A DNA stretch of 64,000 nt from positions 1 through 64,000 of the forward strand of contig JAEUUY010000022.1 of the NCBI GenBank assembly GCA_016787225.1. The letters are read 5' to 3'. Below the pieces are notes generated by a model. That model made no database searches. It was not told where the DNA came from and was given only the letters and a program-made list of their open reading frames with translations. The position numbers and the translations under genes were made by a program. Positions within the stretch are counted from its first letter, which is position 1; each line of letters begins with the position of its first letter. This DNA comes from Chitinophagales bacterium (GTDB taxonomy: Bacteria > Bacteroidota > Bacteroidia > Chitinophagales > JADJOU01). Positions 53,408 through 62,332 of the stretch are shown here, piece by piece.

Positions 53408-53464
53408 GTGGCAATAAAGCTAATTCTTGAAGATTTAGGATTTGTATGGGAAGTGAAAAGATAG
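53408..53464 (+). pseudogene. Remnant of the upxY 3' end
   Basis: Frame VAIKLILEDLGFVWEVKR ending in TAG. Compared with the intact end (TMKLIIEDLGFVWEVKR) it is identical over the last 11 residues. Before that the differences are mostly third-position changes (AAA/AAG, CTG/CTA), so it is a decayed coding copy and not a chance match. It overlaps the wzm start in another frame. Confidence 0.85.
53427..53463 (+). repeat. 37-bp direct repeat, copy 2 (flanking wzm start)
   Basis: Perfect copy of 52000-52036, 1427 nt away. It contains the ATG (53446) used by wzm. Confidence 0.95.
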
Positions 53465-54327
53465 AGAAAAAAGATATTTACAGCGATGACTATTGGGATC
53501 TCATCATAGAGCCTCGCTCTTCTTTATTTCAGATAGATTTCAAAGAGATATGGAAATTTCGCGATCTCCTGCGCATGTTTGTTAAGCGAGAGATTGTACA
53601 ATTCTATAAGCAAACTATACTGGGTCCATTGTGGTTTTTTATTCAGCCCTTGCTTACTACCATAGTCTATATGATAGTCTTTGGGCAAATAGCTAAGCTC
53701 TCTCCCGCTGGCAAACCGCAGATTTTATTTTATCTCTCTGGTGTGGTGCTATGGAATTATTTCGCAGATGTATTGAATAACACAGCAGCCACCTTCCGCG
53801 AGAATGCACAGCTATTCGGCAAAGTATATTTCCCCAGAATCATAGCTCCAGCATCCAAGGCGATATCCAATCTACTAAAACTTTTCATTCAGCTCGGATT
53901 GTTTTTTGCTATTTATATTTATATGGGGGTCACAGGGCAGTTTGAATTCTCTATTTCTTGGACTGTTTTATTATTGCCTTTTTTGATTTTAATATTATTC
54001 AACCTCGGCATGGGTCTAGGCATGATCGTCACGTCAATGACAGCTAAGTATAAAGATTTAATTTTCCTTATCACCTTCGGGGTGCAGCTACTCATGTACG
54101 CTACGCCAGTCATTTATTCGTTGGAGACGATTAGAGATAAGCAGTTCTACACGTGGATAGCCTTTAATCCATTATCACCAGTCATAGAAATTTTTAGAAA
54201 TAGTCTGTTAGGTGGAAATGTAGATTTTGCAATGCTAGGATATTCACTTATTTCATCATTGTTTGTTCTCATACTTGGATTGATGATCTTTAATAAAATA
54301 GAAAAAACATTTATAGATACTGTATAA
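53446..54327 (+). CDS. wzm: Polysaccharide ABC transporter permease, Wzm-type
   Basis: 293 aa, about six membrane segments. The N-terminal IEPRSSLFQIDFKEIWKFRD amphipathic helix and the LLRMFVKREIVQFYKQTILGPLWF segment are typical of O-antigen/teichoic-acid exporters. The family exports a complete lipid-linked glycan across the inner membrane together with Wzt. The ATG at 53446 is coded within the duplicated upxY tail, so in the ancestral order upxY and wzm overlapped. wzt begins 2 nt after its stop. Confidence 0.92.
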   Translation: MGSEKIEKKDIYSDDYWDLIIEPRSSLFQIDFKEIWKFRDLLRMFVKREIVQFYKQTILGPLWFFIQPLLTTIVYMIVFGQIAKLSPAGKPQILFYLSGVVLWNYFADVLNNTAATFRENAQLFGKVYFPRIIAPASKAISNLLKLFIQLGLFFAIYIYMGVTGQFEFSISWTVLLLPFLILILFNLGMGLGMIVTSMTAKYKDLIFLITFGVQLLMYATPVIYSLETIRDKQFYTWIAFNPLSPVIEIFRNSLLGGNVDFAMLGYSLISSLFVLILGLMIFNKIEKTFIDTV

Positions 54328-54328
54328 T

Positions 54329-55576
54329 ATGGCTCTTGCAATTCGTGTAGAAAACCTTTCTAAACAATATCGCCTCGGTCAGATAGGTACAGGTACGATT
54401 AGCCATGACCTGAATCGATTCTGGGCGCAACTGAGAGGCAAGGAAGACCCTTATTCCCAAATAGGCGTAGCCAATGACCGCTCGCAGAAAGCGACTAGCG
54501 ACTATGTATGGGCACTCAAAGACATTAACTTCGAGATAGAACAAGGTGATGCCGTAGGTATTATAGGTAGAAATGGGGCTGGTAAATCTACGCTGCTCAA
54601 AATATTAAGCAGAACGACGCTACCTACGACTGGCTCGGTCAAGATGAAAGGGCGTATCGCTTCACTTCTCGAAGTAGGCACAGGCTTTCACCCAGAGATG
54701 ACAGGGCGTGAAAACATCTATCAAAACGGAGCTATCCTCGGTATGACTCGTCATGAAATCACGCGCAAGTTTGACGAAATCGTGGACTTCAGTGGCTGCG
54801 AAGCATATATCGATACCCCTGTAAAGCGCTATAGCTCGGGCATGTATGTTCGACTCGCCTTCGCAGTAGCAGCCCACCTTGAGAGCGAAATACTCATAGT
54901 AGATGAAGTGCTAGCCGTAGGTGATGCCGAGTTTCAAAAAAAATGCCTAGGCAAAATGAATGATGTAGCCAAGGGTGAAGGGAGGACAGTGCTGTTTGTG
55001 AGTCACAATATGGGGGCAGTATCTCAATTATGTAAGCATTCTATCTTGATGGTAAATGGAAAAACACAAGAAATAGATAAAACAAAAAAAGTTTTAGATA
55101 AATATACAGAACAGCAAATTATCAATTCTATTTATGAGTCAAAGGTAATCAATAAATTGAATTTTTTAAGAAAAATCCATTTCATCAGCACTAACGATAC
55201 TATATGTAATTCATTCAATCACGATGAGGAAATTCAAATTAAGTTTGACATTCAGATTGATTTTTGGAAAAATGATTTATTATTGGTCTATGGAATTCAG
55301 AATAACTTGAACACAAGAGTTTGCCTTGACTTTATATCTATTGATACGAAAGCTAGAAATGTTATTTATTCAGTAAAACTGCCAAAAGAGTTTTTAACGC
55401 CTGGAGTTTATTCAATCGATGTGTCTTTATTGTCTTCAACGGAAGGAGCATTTGATATAATATTCGGGGCATGCACATTTGAAGTAATAAACAATAAATC
55501 AAGACTAACTCCTTTCTTAGGAATGGATTATGGTAACGTATTTTTAAATTCAAAATATTTTCACATAAATAAATAA
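54329..55576 (+). CDS. wzt: Polysaccharide ABC transporter ATP-binding protein, Wzt-type
   Basis: 415 aa. The ATPase domain (to about residue 240) has Walker A GRNGAGKST, signature YSSGMYVRLAFA, Walker B EILIVDEVLAVGD and the H-loop SHN. The last 165 residues form a separate beta-sandwich domain that in Wzt recognises the end of the exported glycan. Base composition breaks sharply near 55,015: lines before it are about 45-50 percent GC and lines after it about 22-25 percent. The substrate domain seems to have been replaced by recombination. Confidence 0.93.
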   Translation: MALAIRVENLSKQYRLGQIGTGTISHDLNRFWAQLRGKEDPYSQIGVANDRSQKATSDYVWALKDINFEIEQGDAVGIIGRNGAGKSTLLKILSRTTLPTTGSVKMKGRIASLLEVGTGFHPEMTGRENIYQNGAILGMTRHEITRKFDEIVDFSGCEAYIDTPVKRYSSGMYVRLAFAVAAHLESEILIVDEVLAVGDAEFQKKCLGKMNDVAKGEGRTVLFVSHNMGAVSQLCKHSILMVNGKTQEIDKTKKVLDKYTEQQIINSIYESKVINKLNFLRKIHFISTNDTICNSFNHDEEIQIKFDIQIDFWKNDLLLVYGIQNNLNTRVCLDFISIDTKARNVIYSVKLPKEFLTPGVYSIDVSLLSSTEGAFDIIFGACTFEVINNKSRLTPFLGMDYGNVFLNSKYFHINK

Positions 55577-55577
55577 A

Positions 55578-56402
55578 ATGAATAAATTACAACTAAGCTA
55601 TTTAGAGCTACTAAAAAAAGTATTAATTGATTTAGATCGTGTAAAATATTCCGAGTATTTACCTATCGAAGGTAGAATTGCTAAGGTTATTAACTGGTTT
55701 TTAAAGAATACTAGATTTTACCATAAACAAAATGCATATGTATGTAATAAGGTAGAATATAGTTATGAAAAAAGGATGAACGGAGAGGATTGGCCTCTAT
55801 ATGCTGATAGTATGATTGGATATAAACGCATGTCAAATGTACAGAATTGCATGATAGATGTTATTCAAAATAATATTCCTGGAGATTTTATTGAAACAGG
55901 GGTTTGGAGAGGTGGAACTGTAATTTTCATGGCTGCAATTTTAAAAGCTTTTGAAATAACTGATAGAAAAGTATGGGTAGCTGATTCATTCGAGGGTCTA
56001 CCAAAACCTAATGAGGAAAAATATGAAGCAGACAAAGGAGATAAGCATTATGTCTTTAATGAGTTAAAAGTATCGTTAGAAAATGTAATGGATAACTTTA
56101 GGAAGTATGATTTATTAGGGGATAATGTTAAATTTTTAAAAGGGTGGTTTAGTGAAACCTTACCAATAGCGCCAATAGAAAAACTCGCAGTTTTACGATT
56201 GGATGGTGACATGTATGAGTCTACAATGGACGGATTAGTAAATTTATATCCAAAATTATCTGTTGGTGGTTATTGTATAATAGATGATTGGAATGCAGTT
56301 GTTGGATGTAAAAAGGCGGTAAATGATTATATACAACAACATAATATTACCGCTGAAATAATTACAATAGATAACATTGCTGTTTATTGGAAAAAAAGTT
56401 AA
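55578..56402 (+). CDS. TylF/MycF-family methyltransferase
   Basis: 274 aa. It shows DWPLYADSMIGYKRM, the SAM site DFIETGVWRGGTVIFMAAIL, and the metal-binding region LRLDGDMYESTMDGL ... GGYCIIDDWNAV. Family members O-methylate sugars or sugar-like rings with Mg2+. In this locus the target is probably a sugar of the exported polysaccharide; Wzt substrate domains sometimes recognise such terminal methyl groups (family knowledge). Starts 1 nt after wzt. The AT-rich composition matches the following genes. Confidence 0.9.
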   Translation: MNKLQLSYLELLKKVLIDLDRVKYSEYLPIEGRIAKVINWFLKNTRFYHKQNAYVCNKVEYSYEKRMNGEDWPLYADSMIGYKRMSNVQNCMIDVIQNNIPGDFIETGVWRGGTVIFMAAILKAFEITDRKVWVADSFEGLPKPNEEKYEADKGDKHYVFNELKVSLENVMDNFRKYDLLGDNVKFLKGWFSETLPIAPIEKLAVLRLDGDMYESTMDGLVNLYPKLSVGGYCIIDDWNAVVGCKKAVNDYIQQHNITAEIITIDNIAVYWKKS

Positions 56403-56481
56403 TTGGATTAATTGATAATATCTTTTACTTCTCTATTATAATTTTCAACTAGCCCAGCGATTACAATGTATAATTTCAAAA

Positions 56482-57183
56482 ATGGAAAACGGAATAGTAT
56501 ATAACAGACCATTAGAGAAAGATTTTAACAAGTTGAATTCGGAACATAAAATTGTTTTAGGATTTGTTAAAGAAGGTAGTTCTGTATTAGAAATAGGCTG
56601 TCATACTGGGTATTTTTCATTTTGGTTGAAATCTAAACAATGTAAGGTATATGGTGTAGATATATATGGACCAGCAGTGGAAAGAGCGAAACCATATCTT
56701 GACTCATTTTATATAGGAGATATTGAGAAAATTCAATTTTATAAGACCCTAAGTGGGTGCAAATTTGACACTATAATTCTTATGCACGTTTTAGAACACT
56801 TGAAGAGACCAGATATTGTTTTAGAGGAGCTGATAAAATTTTTAAACCCAGAAGGAAATATTATTATTGCACTTCCAAATATTTCGAATTGGAATTCTAG
56901 AATGAATATAATGAAAGGAAACTTTAGCTATACTGACACAGGTTTAATGGATAAGACACATCTGAGATTTTTCAATTACTATACATCGATAGAATTAATT
57001 GAAAATGCGGGCATTAAGGTTAAAGATTTTGTAGGCAATGGAGAGTCAGATTTTCATTTTTTACCAAATTTAAAATTGATATGGAGAGCCAATAGTTTAA
57101 TGACTAAAGTGGGTCGTTGGATTTTTAGGAATTATCCAAACGCACTTTTTCACACATTAATTTTTAATACACAGAAAAACTAA
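56482..57183 (+). CDS. Class I SAM-dependent methyltransferase
   Basis: 233 aa with SAM motif I VLEIGCHTGYFSFWL, acidic motif II VYGVDIYGPAV, motif III-like GDIEKI and the FDTIILMHVLEHLKRPDIVLEEL segment typical of Methyltransf_11/23 proteins of glycan loci. The C-terminus is positively charged. Substrate unknown. Its TAA lies 2 nt before the TTG start of the next gene. Confidence 0.88.
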   Translation: MENGIVYNRPLEKDFNKLNSEHKIVLGFVKEGSSVLEIGCHTGYFSFWLKSKQCKVYGVDIYGPAVERAKPYLDSFYIGDIEKIQFYKTLSGCKFDTIILMHVLEHLKRPDIVLEELIKFLNPEGNIIIALPNISNWNSRMNIMKGNFSYTDTGLMDKTHLRFFNYYTSIELIENAGIKVKDFVGNGESDFHFLPNLKLIWRANSLMTKVGRWIFRNYPNALFHTLIFNTQKN

Positions 57184-57185
57184 CT

Positions 57186-58109
57186 TTGATTGCAATATTA
57201 CTTTCTGTATATAATGGAGAGCAATTTCTTTGCGAACAATTAGATTCTATAGTATCCCAATCTTTTCAAGACTTTATTGTTTGGGTTAGAGATGATGGAA
57301 GTCATGACTCTAGCAAGGAGATTATTGAGAAGTATAAAACACTATATCCTAGTAAATTTGAATTAGTAGATTGGAATTCACATCAGAACTTAGGATTTGG
57401 TTCTTCATTTCTTAGACTTCTAGAGGTAGCAGCTGGTGAACTCTATTTTTTTTGTGATCAAGATGATGTATGGCACTATACAAAATTAGCGGATTATCTT
57501 GAATGTTACGAAGCTTGCAAGACTAAAAATTTACCCTTATTGCTAATTTCAGATTTCAGCATTTTCAAAAAAGAAATAAATTTTAAAAGCTTTTATAAAA
57601 GTTTAGGAATAAGAACTTCACAAGATGTTTCAATTCAATTTTCTTTTTTATTCTCTGGGTGTACTTATTGTCTTAACACGAACCTCCGGAATACTGTGGT
57701 GAGTAGTAAGGTTATGCACAAATTTGGGCATGATGTTAAAACATTTTTTATTGCCTTATTGGAAGGAGAAATTAGATTCCTTCCTAAATCGACTATGAAA
57801 TACAGAATTCATAGTAATAATCTATGTGGATATAAGAGAACCCAGGGAATAATCGTGTCTATAAAAGACTTTATGAAGTATTTCTACAGCTCAAATGAAT
57901 ATCGAAAAATAATTCTAAGACCTTATTTCGAATTGTACGAAAATCTAAAATTAAGTTACGATAAAGACATTCTTCAAACAAATGAACTATATTGTGAAGA
58001 GGATATAAATTCTTTAAATTTTATACAACGTAAGTTATGGTATCAGAAGCACTTTCTACCATTCTTTCCAAGTTATATTGAAGGAATATTAAAAGTACTA
58101 ACATTTTGA
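57186..58109 (+). CDS. GT2 glycosyltransferase, rhamnosyltransferase-like
   Basis: 307 aa. It uses a TTG start (no ATG in frame before the core) and begins at once with the first strand IAILLSVYNGEQFLCEQLDSI. The GT-A features are VRDDGSHDSS and FCDQDDVWHYTKL, the second carrying the metal-binding acidic motif. This layout fits rhamnosyl- and related transferases that act on short oligosaccharides. The TGA overlaps the ATG of the next gene by 1 nt. Confidence 0.88.
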   Translation: MIAILLSVYNGEQFLCEQLDSIVSQSFQDFIVWVRDDGSHDSSKEIIEKYKTLYPSKFELVDWNSHQNLGFGSSFLRLLEVAAGELYFFCDQDDVWHYTKLADYLECYEACKTKNLPLLLISDFSIFKKEINFKSFYKSLGIRTSQDVSIQFSFLFSGCTYCLNTNLRNTVVSSKVMHKFGHDVKTFFIALLEGEIRFLPKSTMKYRIHSNNLCGYKRTQGIIVSIKDFMKYFYSSNEYRKIILRPYFELYENLKLSYDKDILQTNELYCEEDINSLNFIQRKLWYQKHFLPFFPSYIEGILKVLTF

Positions 58110-58969
58110 TGCTTAATTTTAAAAAAGTGTATTTATTTAATCTAGTAGAGACAATACAAATAGTTATCTATTCTCTATGCTCGCGAATTATACACGCTAT
58201 TCCACGAAATTTAAAAAACACTTATGAATTCACCAATATTCTATTAGGCAAAGGAATTCGTTTAAATAAAGAAGGATACGGATTTTATTCATTTCCCTAT
58301 TCCATAGGTAATACTATATTTCATTTTTTTATGAAGATTGATTCTTCAGATTCTAGAGTGTTTGAACAAATAATATTGAATAAAGAGTACGAACCCGTTG
58401 TAAACGAAATTAGAAATAAGAAAATTAAAATAGATTTCATACTTGACTTAGGAGCGAATATAGGTTTAAGCTCTATTTATCTATATGCGCATTTGACACC
58501 ATCAAAAATAATAGCGATAGAACCATCAAATAAAACATATAGAAGGCTTCTAAAGAATATGGAGGCGAATAATCTCTCCAATGTAAAATGCATTCCAAAA
58601 GGAGTATGGAGCAAGCCTACTTTTTTAAACCCAGATATTAGTTTCAGAGATGGTGAAGATTGGTCATTTCGCTTAATAGAAGGTGATGAGAAAGGCGAGG
58701 AAGGGATTGAAGTAACTACCATCAATCAGATTTGTGAAGAAGAAAATATTACAACTTTAGATTTAGCCAAAATGGATATAGAGGGAGGTGAAATAGAAAT
58801 TTTTCTTAATAGTAATTTAGATTGGCTTACTAAAACTAAGGTTATAGCACTAGAAATCCATGATGAATTCAATTGTAGGGAGAAGATTGAAGAAATACTT
58901 TTAGATCGAAACTTTGAATTAACGCATTCTGGGGAGTTGACGATTGGGTTTAATAAAAACCTAATCTAA
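58109..58969 (+). CDS. FkbM-family methyltransferase
   Basis: 286 aa from the ATG overlapping the previous stop (TGATG); a TTG one codon upstream is in frame but less likely. It has the FkbM core DFILDLGANIGLSSIYLYAH, the IIAIEPSNKTYRRLLKNMEAN segment and the C-terminal LAKMDIEGGEIEIF motif. FkbM proteins O-methylate sugar or polyketide hydroxyls; in glycan loci they modify residues of the polymer. The N-terminal 80 residues contain a hydrophobic patch. Confidence 0.9.
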   Translation: MLNFKKVYLFNLVETIQIVIYSLCSRIIHAIPRNLKNTYEFTNILLGKGIRLNKEGYGFYSFPYSIGNTIFHFFMKIDSSDSRVFEQIILNKEYEPVVNEIRNKKIKIDFILDLGANIGLSSIYLYAHLTPSKIIAIEPSNKTYRRLLKNMEANNLSNVKCIPKGVWSKPTFLNPDISFRDGEDWSFRLIEGDEKGEEGIEVTTINQICEEENITTLDLAKMDIEGGEIEIFLNSNLDWLTKTKVIALEIHDEFNCREKIEEILLDRNFELTHSGELTIGFNKNLI

Positions 58970-58999
58970 CATTGCCCTAACCTATTTGATAATACCAGT

Positions 59000-59938
59000 T
59001 TGACTTGTAAAAATTCTATAGCCCTCCTAATTCCATACTTCGGAAAATTTCCCGAATGGGCGCCATTGTATTTTGAGACCCTTCGTCAAAATTCTACAAT
59101 TGATTTTTACTTTTATACCGATTGTGACTATACTCCTTATGCGCATATACCTAATGCTATATTTCGCAAATTCGAGTATGAGGATTATTTAAATATGGTG
59201 CGCAGTAATGCAGAAATTGATTTTAAACCTTCATCGGCTTACAAATTATGCGACCTTAGACCTTTGTATCCTCTCATTCACTTCGAAGATATTCAAAGCT
59301 ATGATTTCTATGGGTGGACGGATATGGATATTTTGTTGGGAGATATACGCTCCTTTTATACTGATGAATTACTTCAAAACTACGATGTTTTTTCTACTCA
59401 TGAGATACGAATATCAGGTCATCTAGCTATTTTCCGCAATACAGCTAAGAATAGAAATGCATATAAAAGCATTTATAATTGGCGTGAGAATTTAGCGCAT
59501 CCAGATTTTGTAGGTATCGATGAGCATGGTATTACCAATGCCTTAACTATGACTTTTTTTGACAAGTTAAATGAAAAAATGCATTGGAAGATAGATAATT
59601 TTATTACTCGCTGGCTCAAAAAAATAAAAATGGCCAGGCTCTATTTGTTGGAGCAATACACAACTCCATTTATAAGCACCCCATGGATTGATGGCAGTGT
59701 CAATAGCGCCCAACCAGATGTTTGGTATTATAAAGATGGACACATAACAAACAATAGAGATGGTAATCGGAATTTTATTTACCTACATTTTATGAACTTC
59801 AAATCGAGTCAATGGCGCCATGATAGTACACAAGCCCCATGGGAGGGTAAAAGAAATATTGTTAGTGCCAAAGTGGAAGATATGAAACAGGGAATAGTAA
59901 TTGATACGAATGGAATATATAAATTGTCAGAAGATTAA
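59000..59938 (+). CDS. DUF6625-like, putative glycosyltransferase
   Basis: 312 aa, TTG start at 59000, chosen because no ATG or GTG occurs upstream in frame and the conserved core begins at residue 5. The core reads NSIALLIPYFGKFPEWAPLYFETLRQN, FYFYTDCDY, GWTDMDILLGDI, HLAIFRN and YLHFMNFKS. This GT-A-like set, with an acidic DMD metal site, resembles the family labelled DUF6625 found in polysaccharide loci. The donor sugar is unknown. Base composition is less AT-rich than in the four genes before it. Confidence 0.72.
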   Translation: MTCKNSIALLIPYFGKFPEWAPLYFETLRQNSTIDFYFYTDCDYTPYAHIPNAIFRKFEYEDYLNMVRSNAEIDFKPSSAYKLCDLRPLYPLIHFEDIQSYDFYGWTDMDILLGDIRSFYTDELLQNYDVFSTHEIRISGHLAIFRNTAKNRNAYKSIYNWRENLAHPDFVGIDEHGITNALTMTFFDKLNEKMHWKIDNFITRWLKKIKMARLYLLEQYTTPFISTPWIDGSVNSAQPDVWYYKDGHITNNRDGNRNFIYLHFMNFKSSQWRHDSTQAPWEGKRNIVSAKVEDMKQGIVIDTNGIYKLSED

Positions 59939-60898
59939 ATGCGAATTTTAATAACAGGTATCGCTGGTTTCATAGGCTCTCATCTGGCAGAGAGACTTAT
60001 AAGTGAAGGAAATGAAATCATTGGTATCGACAATTTTGATTCCTTTTATTCACGTTCTCAGAAGGAGAAAAATTTAGCAGCGCTTTCTATAAGCCCCATT
60101 TTTAAATTATATGAAGGAGATATTTGTGATTCCGATTTCTTACAAACGATATTTTCATCCCATAAAATTGAGCTTGTGATTCACCTGGCAGCCAAAGCAG
60201 GTGTGAGGCCATCTATTTTAGATCCTGAATCATATTACAATGTGAATGTGATGGGGACTCTAGGTCTACTAAGAACTATGCAAAACCATAGTGTCAAGAG
60301 TTTGATTTTTGCTTCATCTTCTTCTGTGTATGGAAATAATAAAAAAATCCCATTCTCCGAGACAGATAATGTTGATTTTCCAATTTCGCCCTATGCGGCT
60401 AGCAAAAAAGCAGGAGAGCTACTAACTTATACTTACCATCATCTTCATCACTTTAAAGTGATGAATCTTCGATTTTTTACAGTATATGGGCCACGCCAGA
60501 GGCCAGACCTAGCCATTCATAAATTTTTTAACAATATCTATAAGTCTCTGCCAATTGATATTTATGGAGATGGATCTACTAGTAGAGATTATACTTATGT
60601 TGATGATATCGTAGAAGGAATATTTCAGTCTATAATTTATCTAAAGTCAAAAAAGTCAATTTATGAGATTGTAAATCTTGGAAATAATAGCCCCTTAAGT
60701 TTAAGTGATTTAGTTTGGAATTTGGAATTAATCATAGGGACTACAATTCAAAAGAAATATTATAATACGCAAGAAGGAGATGTAGATAAAACGTTTGCTG
60801 ATATAAAAAAGGCTAGACAATTATTAGGTTTTAACCCAGAGACAACGATTGAAGATGGACTTAGGAAATTCAAAATCTGGTATGAAGCGAATATTTAA
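59939..60898 (+). CDS. NAD-dependent sugar epimerase, UDP-glucuronate 4-epimerase-like
   Basis: 319 aa SDR-extended enzyme: NAD site TGIAGFIGSHLAERL, then GIDNFDSFYSR, the LAAKAGVRPS segment, catalytic YxxxK (YAASK) and FFTVYGPRQRPDLAIHKF. The last motif is the one used by UDP-glucuronate 4-epimerases. It would make a hexuronic precursor for the polysaccharide. Abuts the preceding stop and overlaps the next gene by 17 nt. Confidence 0.9.
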   Translation: MRILITGIAGFIGSHLAERLISEGNEIIGIDNFDSFYSRSQKEKNLAALSISPIFKLYEGDICDSDFLQTIFSSHKIELVIHLAAKAGVRPSILDPESYYNVNVMGTLGLLRTMQNHSVKSLIFASSSSVYGNNKKIPFSETDNVDFPISPYAASKKAGELLTYTYHHLHHFKVMNLRFFTVYGPRQRPDLAIHKFFNNIYKSLPIDIYGDGSTSRDYTYVDDIVEGIFQSIIYLKSKKSIYEIVNLGNNSPLSLSDLVWNLELIIGTTIQKKYYNTQEGDVDKTFADIKKARQLLGFNPETTIEDGLRKFKIWYEANI

Positions 60899-62321
60899 TT
60901 ATCAACTGTTGATGCCTCAACCATCCCATTGGACATTTTGGATTGGAACTGCACTTTTGTTTAAGTTTTTATATTTCATTTTTTTTATAAAATTCTTCTC
61001 AAATGTGACTTTAGATGTTCATTTGTTCACTAATTTCTGGGGAACATTAGCGCCTGATACCTATACTTATTTTGAACCGATAGAACATTTAATACTTCAG
61101 CAAGATTTTTCATTTCTTTTTAAATTTAGGATGTATGGTTATGGTTTACCGTATTTATTTCTTAGGTATTTTTTCGAGCCATCCACAGCATTGAATGTAT
61201 TAATAACTATTCAAACAATACTTTCTGCCATTTCAGTTTATTACCTAAGTCTAATGGCAAGCAATTGGCTAAAAAATTCAGCTGTTTTTTATTTCGTTTT
61301 TATTGTATACTTCCTGCTGATAAGTATATCTTTTTATGATATTGTTGCTTTGACTGAAAGTTTCAGCACATCCTGCTTGATAATAAGTATTTATTTTTTA
61401 GCGCATTCAAATTCAAATGTGAAAATATTTCTATCGGGAGGGTTCTTAGCTTGGGGAATTTTTATGAGACCTGTTTTCTTTCCATTAGTTCTTTTTTTTA
61501 TCATATATCATATTTATCAGAATTATTCATTACAGACTAAGAAACTTTTGATTCATATATTCATTTTTCTAATTCCAATTATAATTTTTGAAAGTATTTG
61601 GCTGGTCGGTATGAAAAAGTATAATGGAAAATTCTATTTAACTACACCTTCCCTCTTTCACCCTTCATATCTAGATTCAAATCATCATTCTATGGAAAAA
61701 ATCAATTTTTTAAAAACTATAGGAGAGGATTGGGAGAAGACAAATTGGTTTACATCCAATGATCCAGAGTTAGCATTGCCCTATGTAACTCAAACATCTA
61801 TTTTTAACATGGACTCTTTGAGACAATTAAAATTGGAGCTAATTCAGTTTGACACGATTTCTAATACAGCATCAAAGTTAAAGCTAAATATAGATTTGAA
61901 AAGGAAATTAAATAGTTATGCCCAAGCTATTAAAATAGACTATCCTTTAGTATATTACATAATAAACCCTATTAAAAATCTAATTCGAATATCAGTTAAG
62001 AGTTCTACTCATAGAATGTTTGGGGAGTATAGTATTATGAATTCTAGCCTTAAATTTTTTAGATTTTTTTTAGATCTTATTTTTTGGTTGATAGAAATTG
62101 TTTGTATTCTGACACCATTCTTTTATGTTAGAGTAAAGTATTGTCGAAGTTTTTTTGTATTACTGCTATCAATAATCGCTTACTTTTATATTATTCATAG
62201 CCTTGTATTTAAGTCCTCAGATAATAGATATTTACTACCAGTAATGCCATTGATGGCTATGGTTTTTTCTTATTCCATTTCGCTTTTTACCTCATATCTC
62301 AATTCTTTTAAACGAAATTAG
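60882..62321 (+). CDS. Multi-pass membrane protein, probable GT-C/GT39-like glycosyltransferase
   Basis: 479 aa from ATG 60882 (MKRIFNYQLLMPQ), which overlaps the epimerase by 17 nt; the longer TTG reading at 60849 is rejected. About nine to eleven membrane segments are visible. The first loop has DTYTYFEPIEHLILQQDF, like the acidic first loop of PMT/GT39-type lipid-sugar transferases. The last part ends in SDNRYLLPVMPLMAM, also common in that group. The acceptor is unknown; it may add a sugar to the lipid-linked glycan or to lipid A. It pairs with the following DPM1-like enzyme. Confidence 0.72.
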   Translation: MKRIFNYQLLMPQPSHWTFWIGTALLFKFLYFIFFIKFFSNVTLDVHLFTNFWGTLAPDTYTYFEPIEHLILQQDFSFLFKFRMYGYGLPYLFLRYFFEPSTALNVLITIQTILSAISVYYLSLMASNWLKNSAVFYFVFIVYFLLISISFYDIVALTESFSTSCLIISIYFLAHSNSNVKIFLSGGFLAWGIFMRPVFFPLVLFFIIYHIYQNYSLQTKKLLIHIFIFLIPIIIFESIWLVGMKKYNGKFYLTTPSLFHPSYLDSNHHSMEKINFLKTIGEDWEKTNWFTSNDPELALPYVTQTSIFNMDSLRQLKLELIQFDTISNTASKLKLNIDLKRKLNSYAQAIKIDYPLVYYIINPIKNLIRISVKSSTHRMFGEYSIMNSSLKFFRFFLDLIFWLIEIVCILTPFFYVRVKYCRSFFVLLLSIIAYFYIIHSLVFKSSDNRYLLPVMPLMAMVFSYSISLFTSYLNSFKRN

Positions 62322-62332
62322 ACACCTAAGTT

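Noticed and set aside
60849-60881. TTG start for the membrane glycosyltransferase
   Set aside because: Adds 11 hydrophilic residues before the natural ATG, and the overlap with the epimerase becomes larger.
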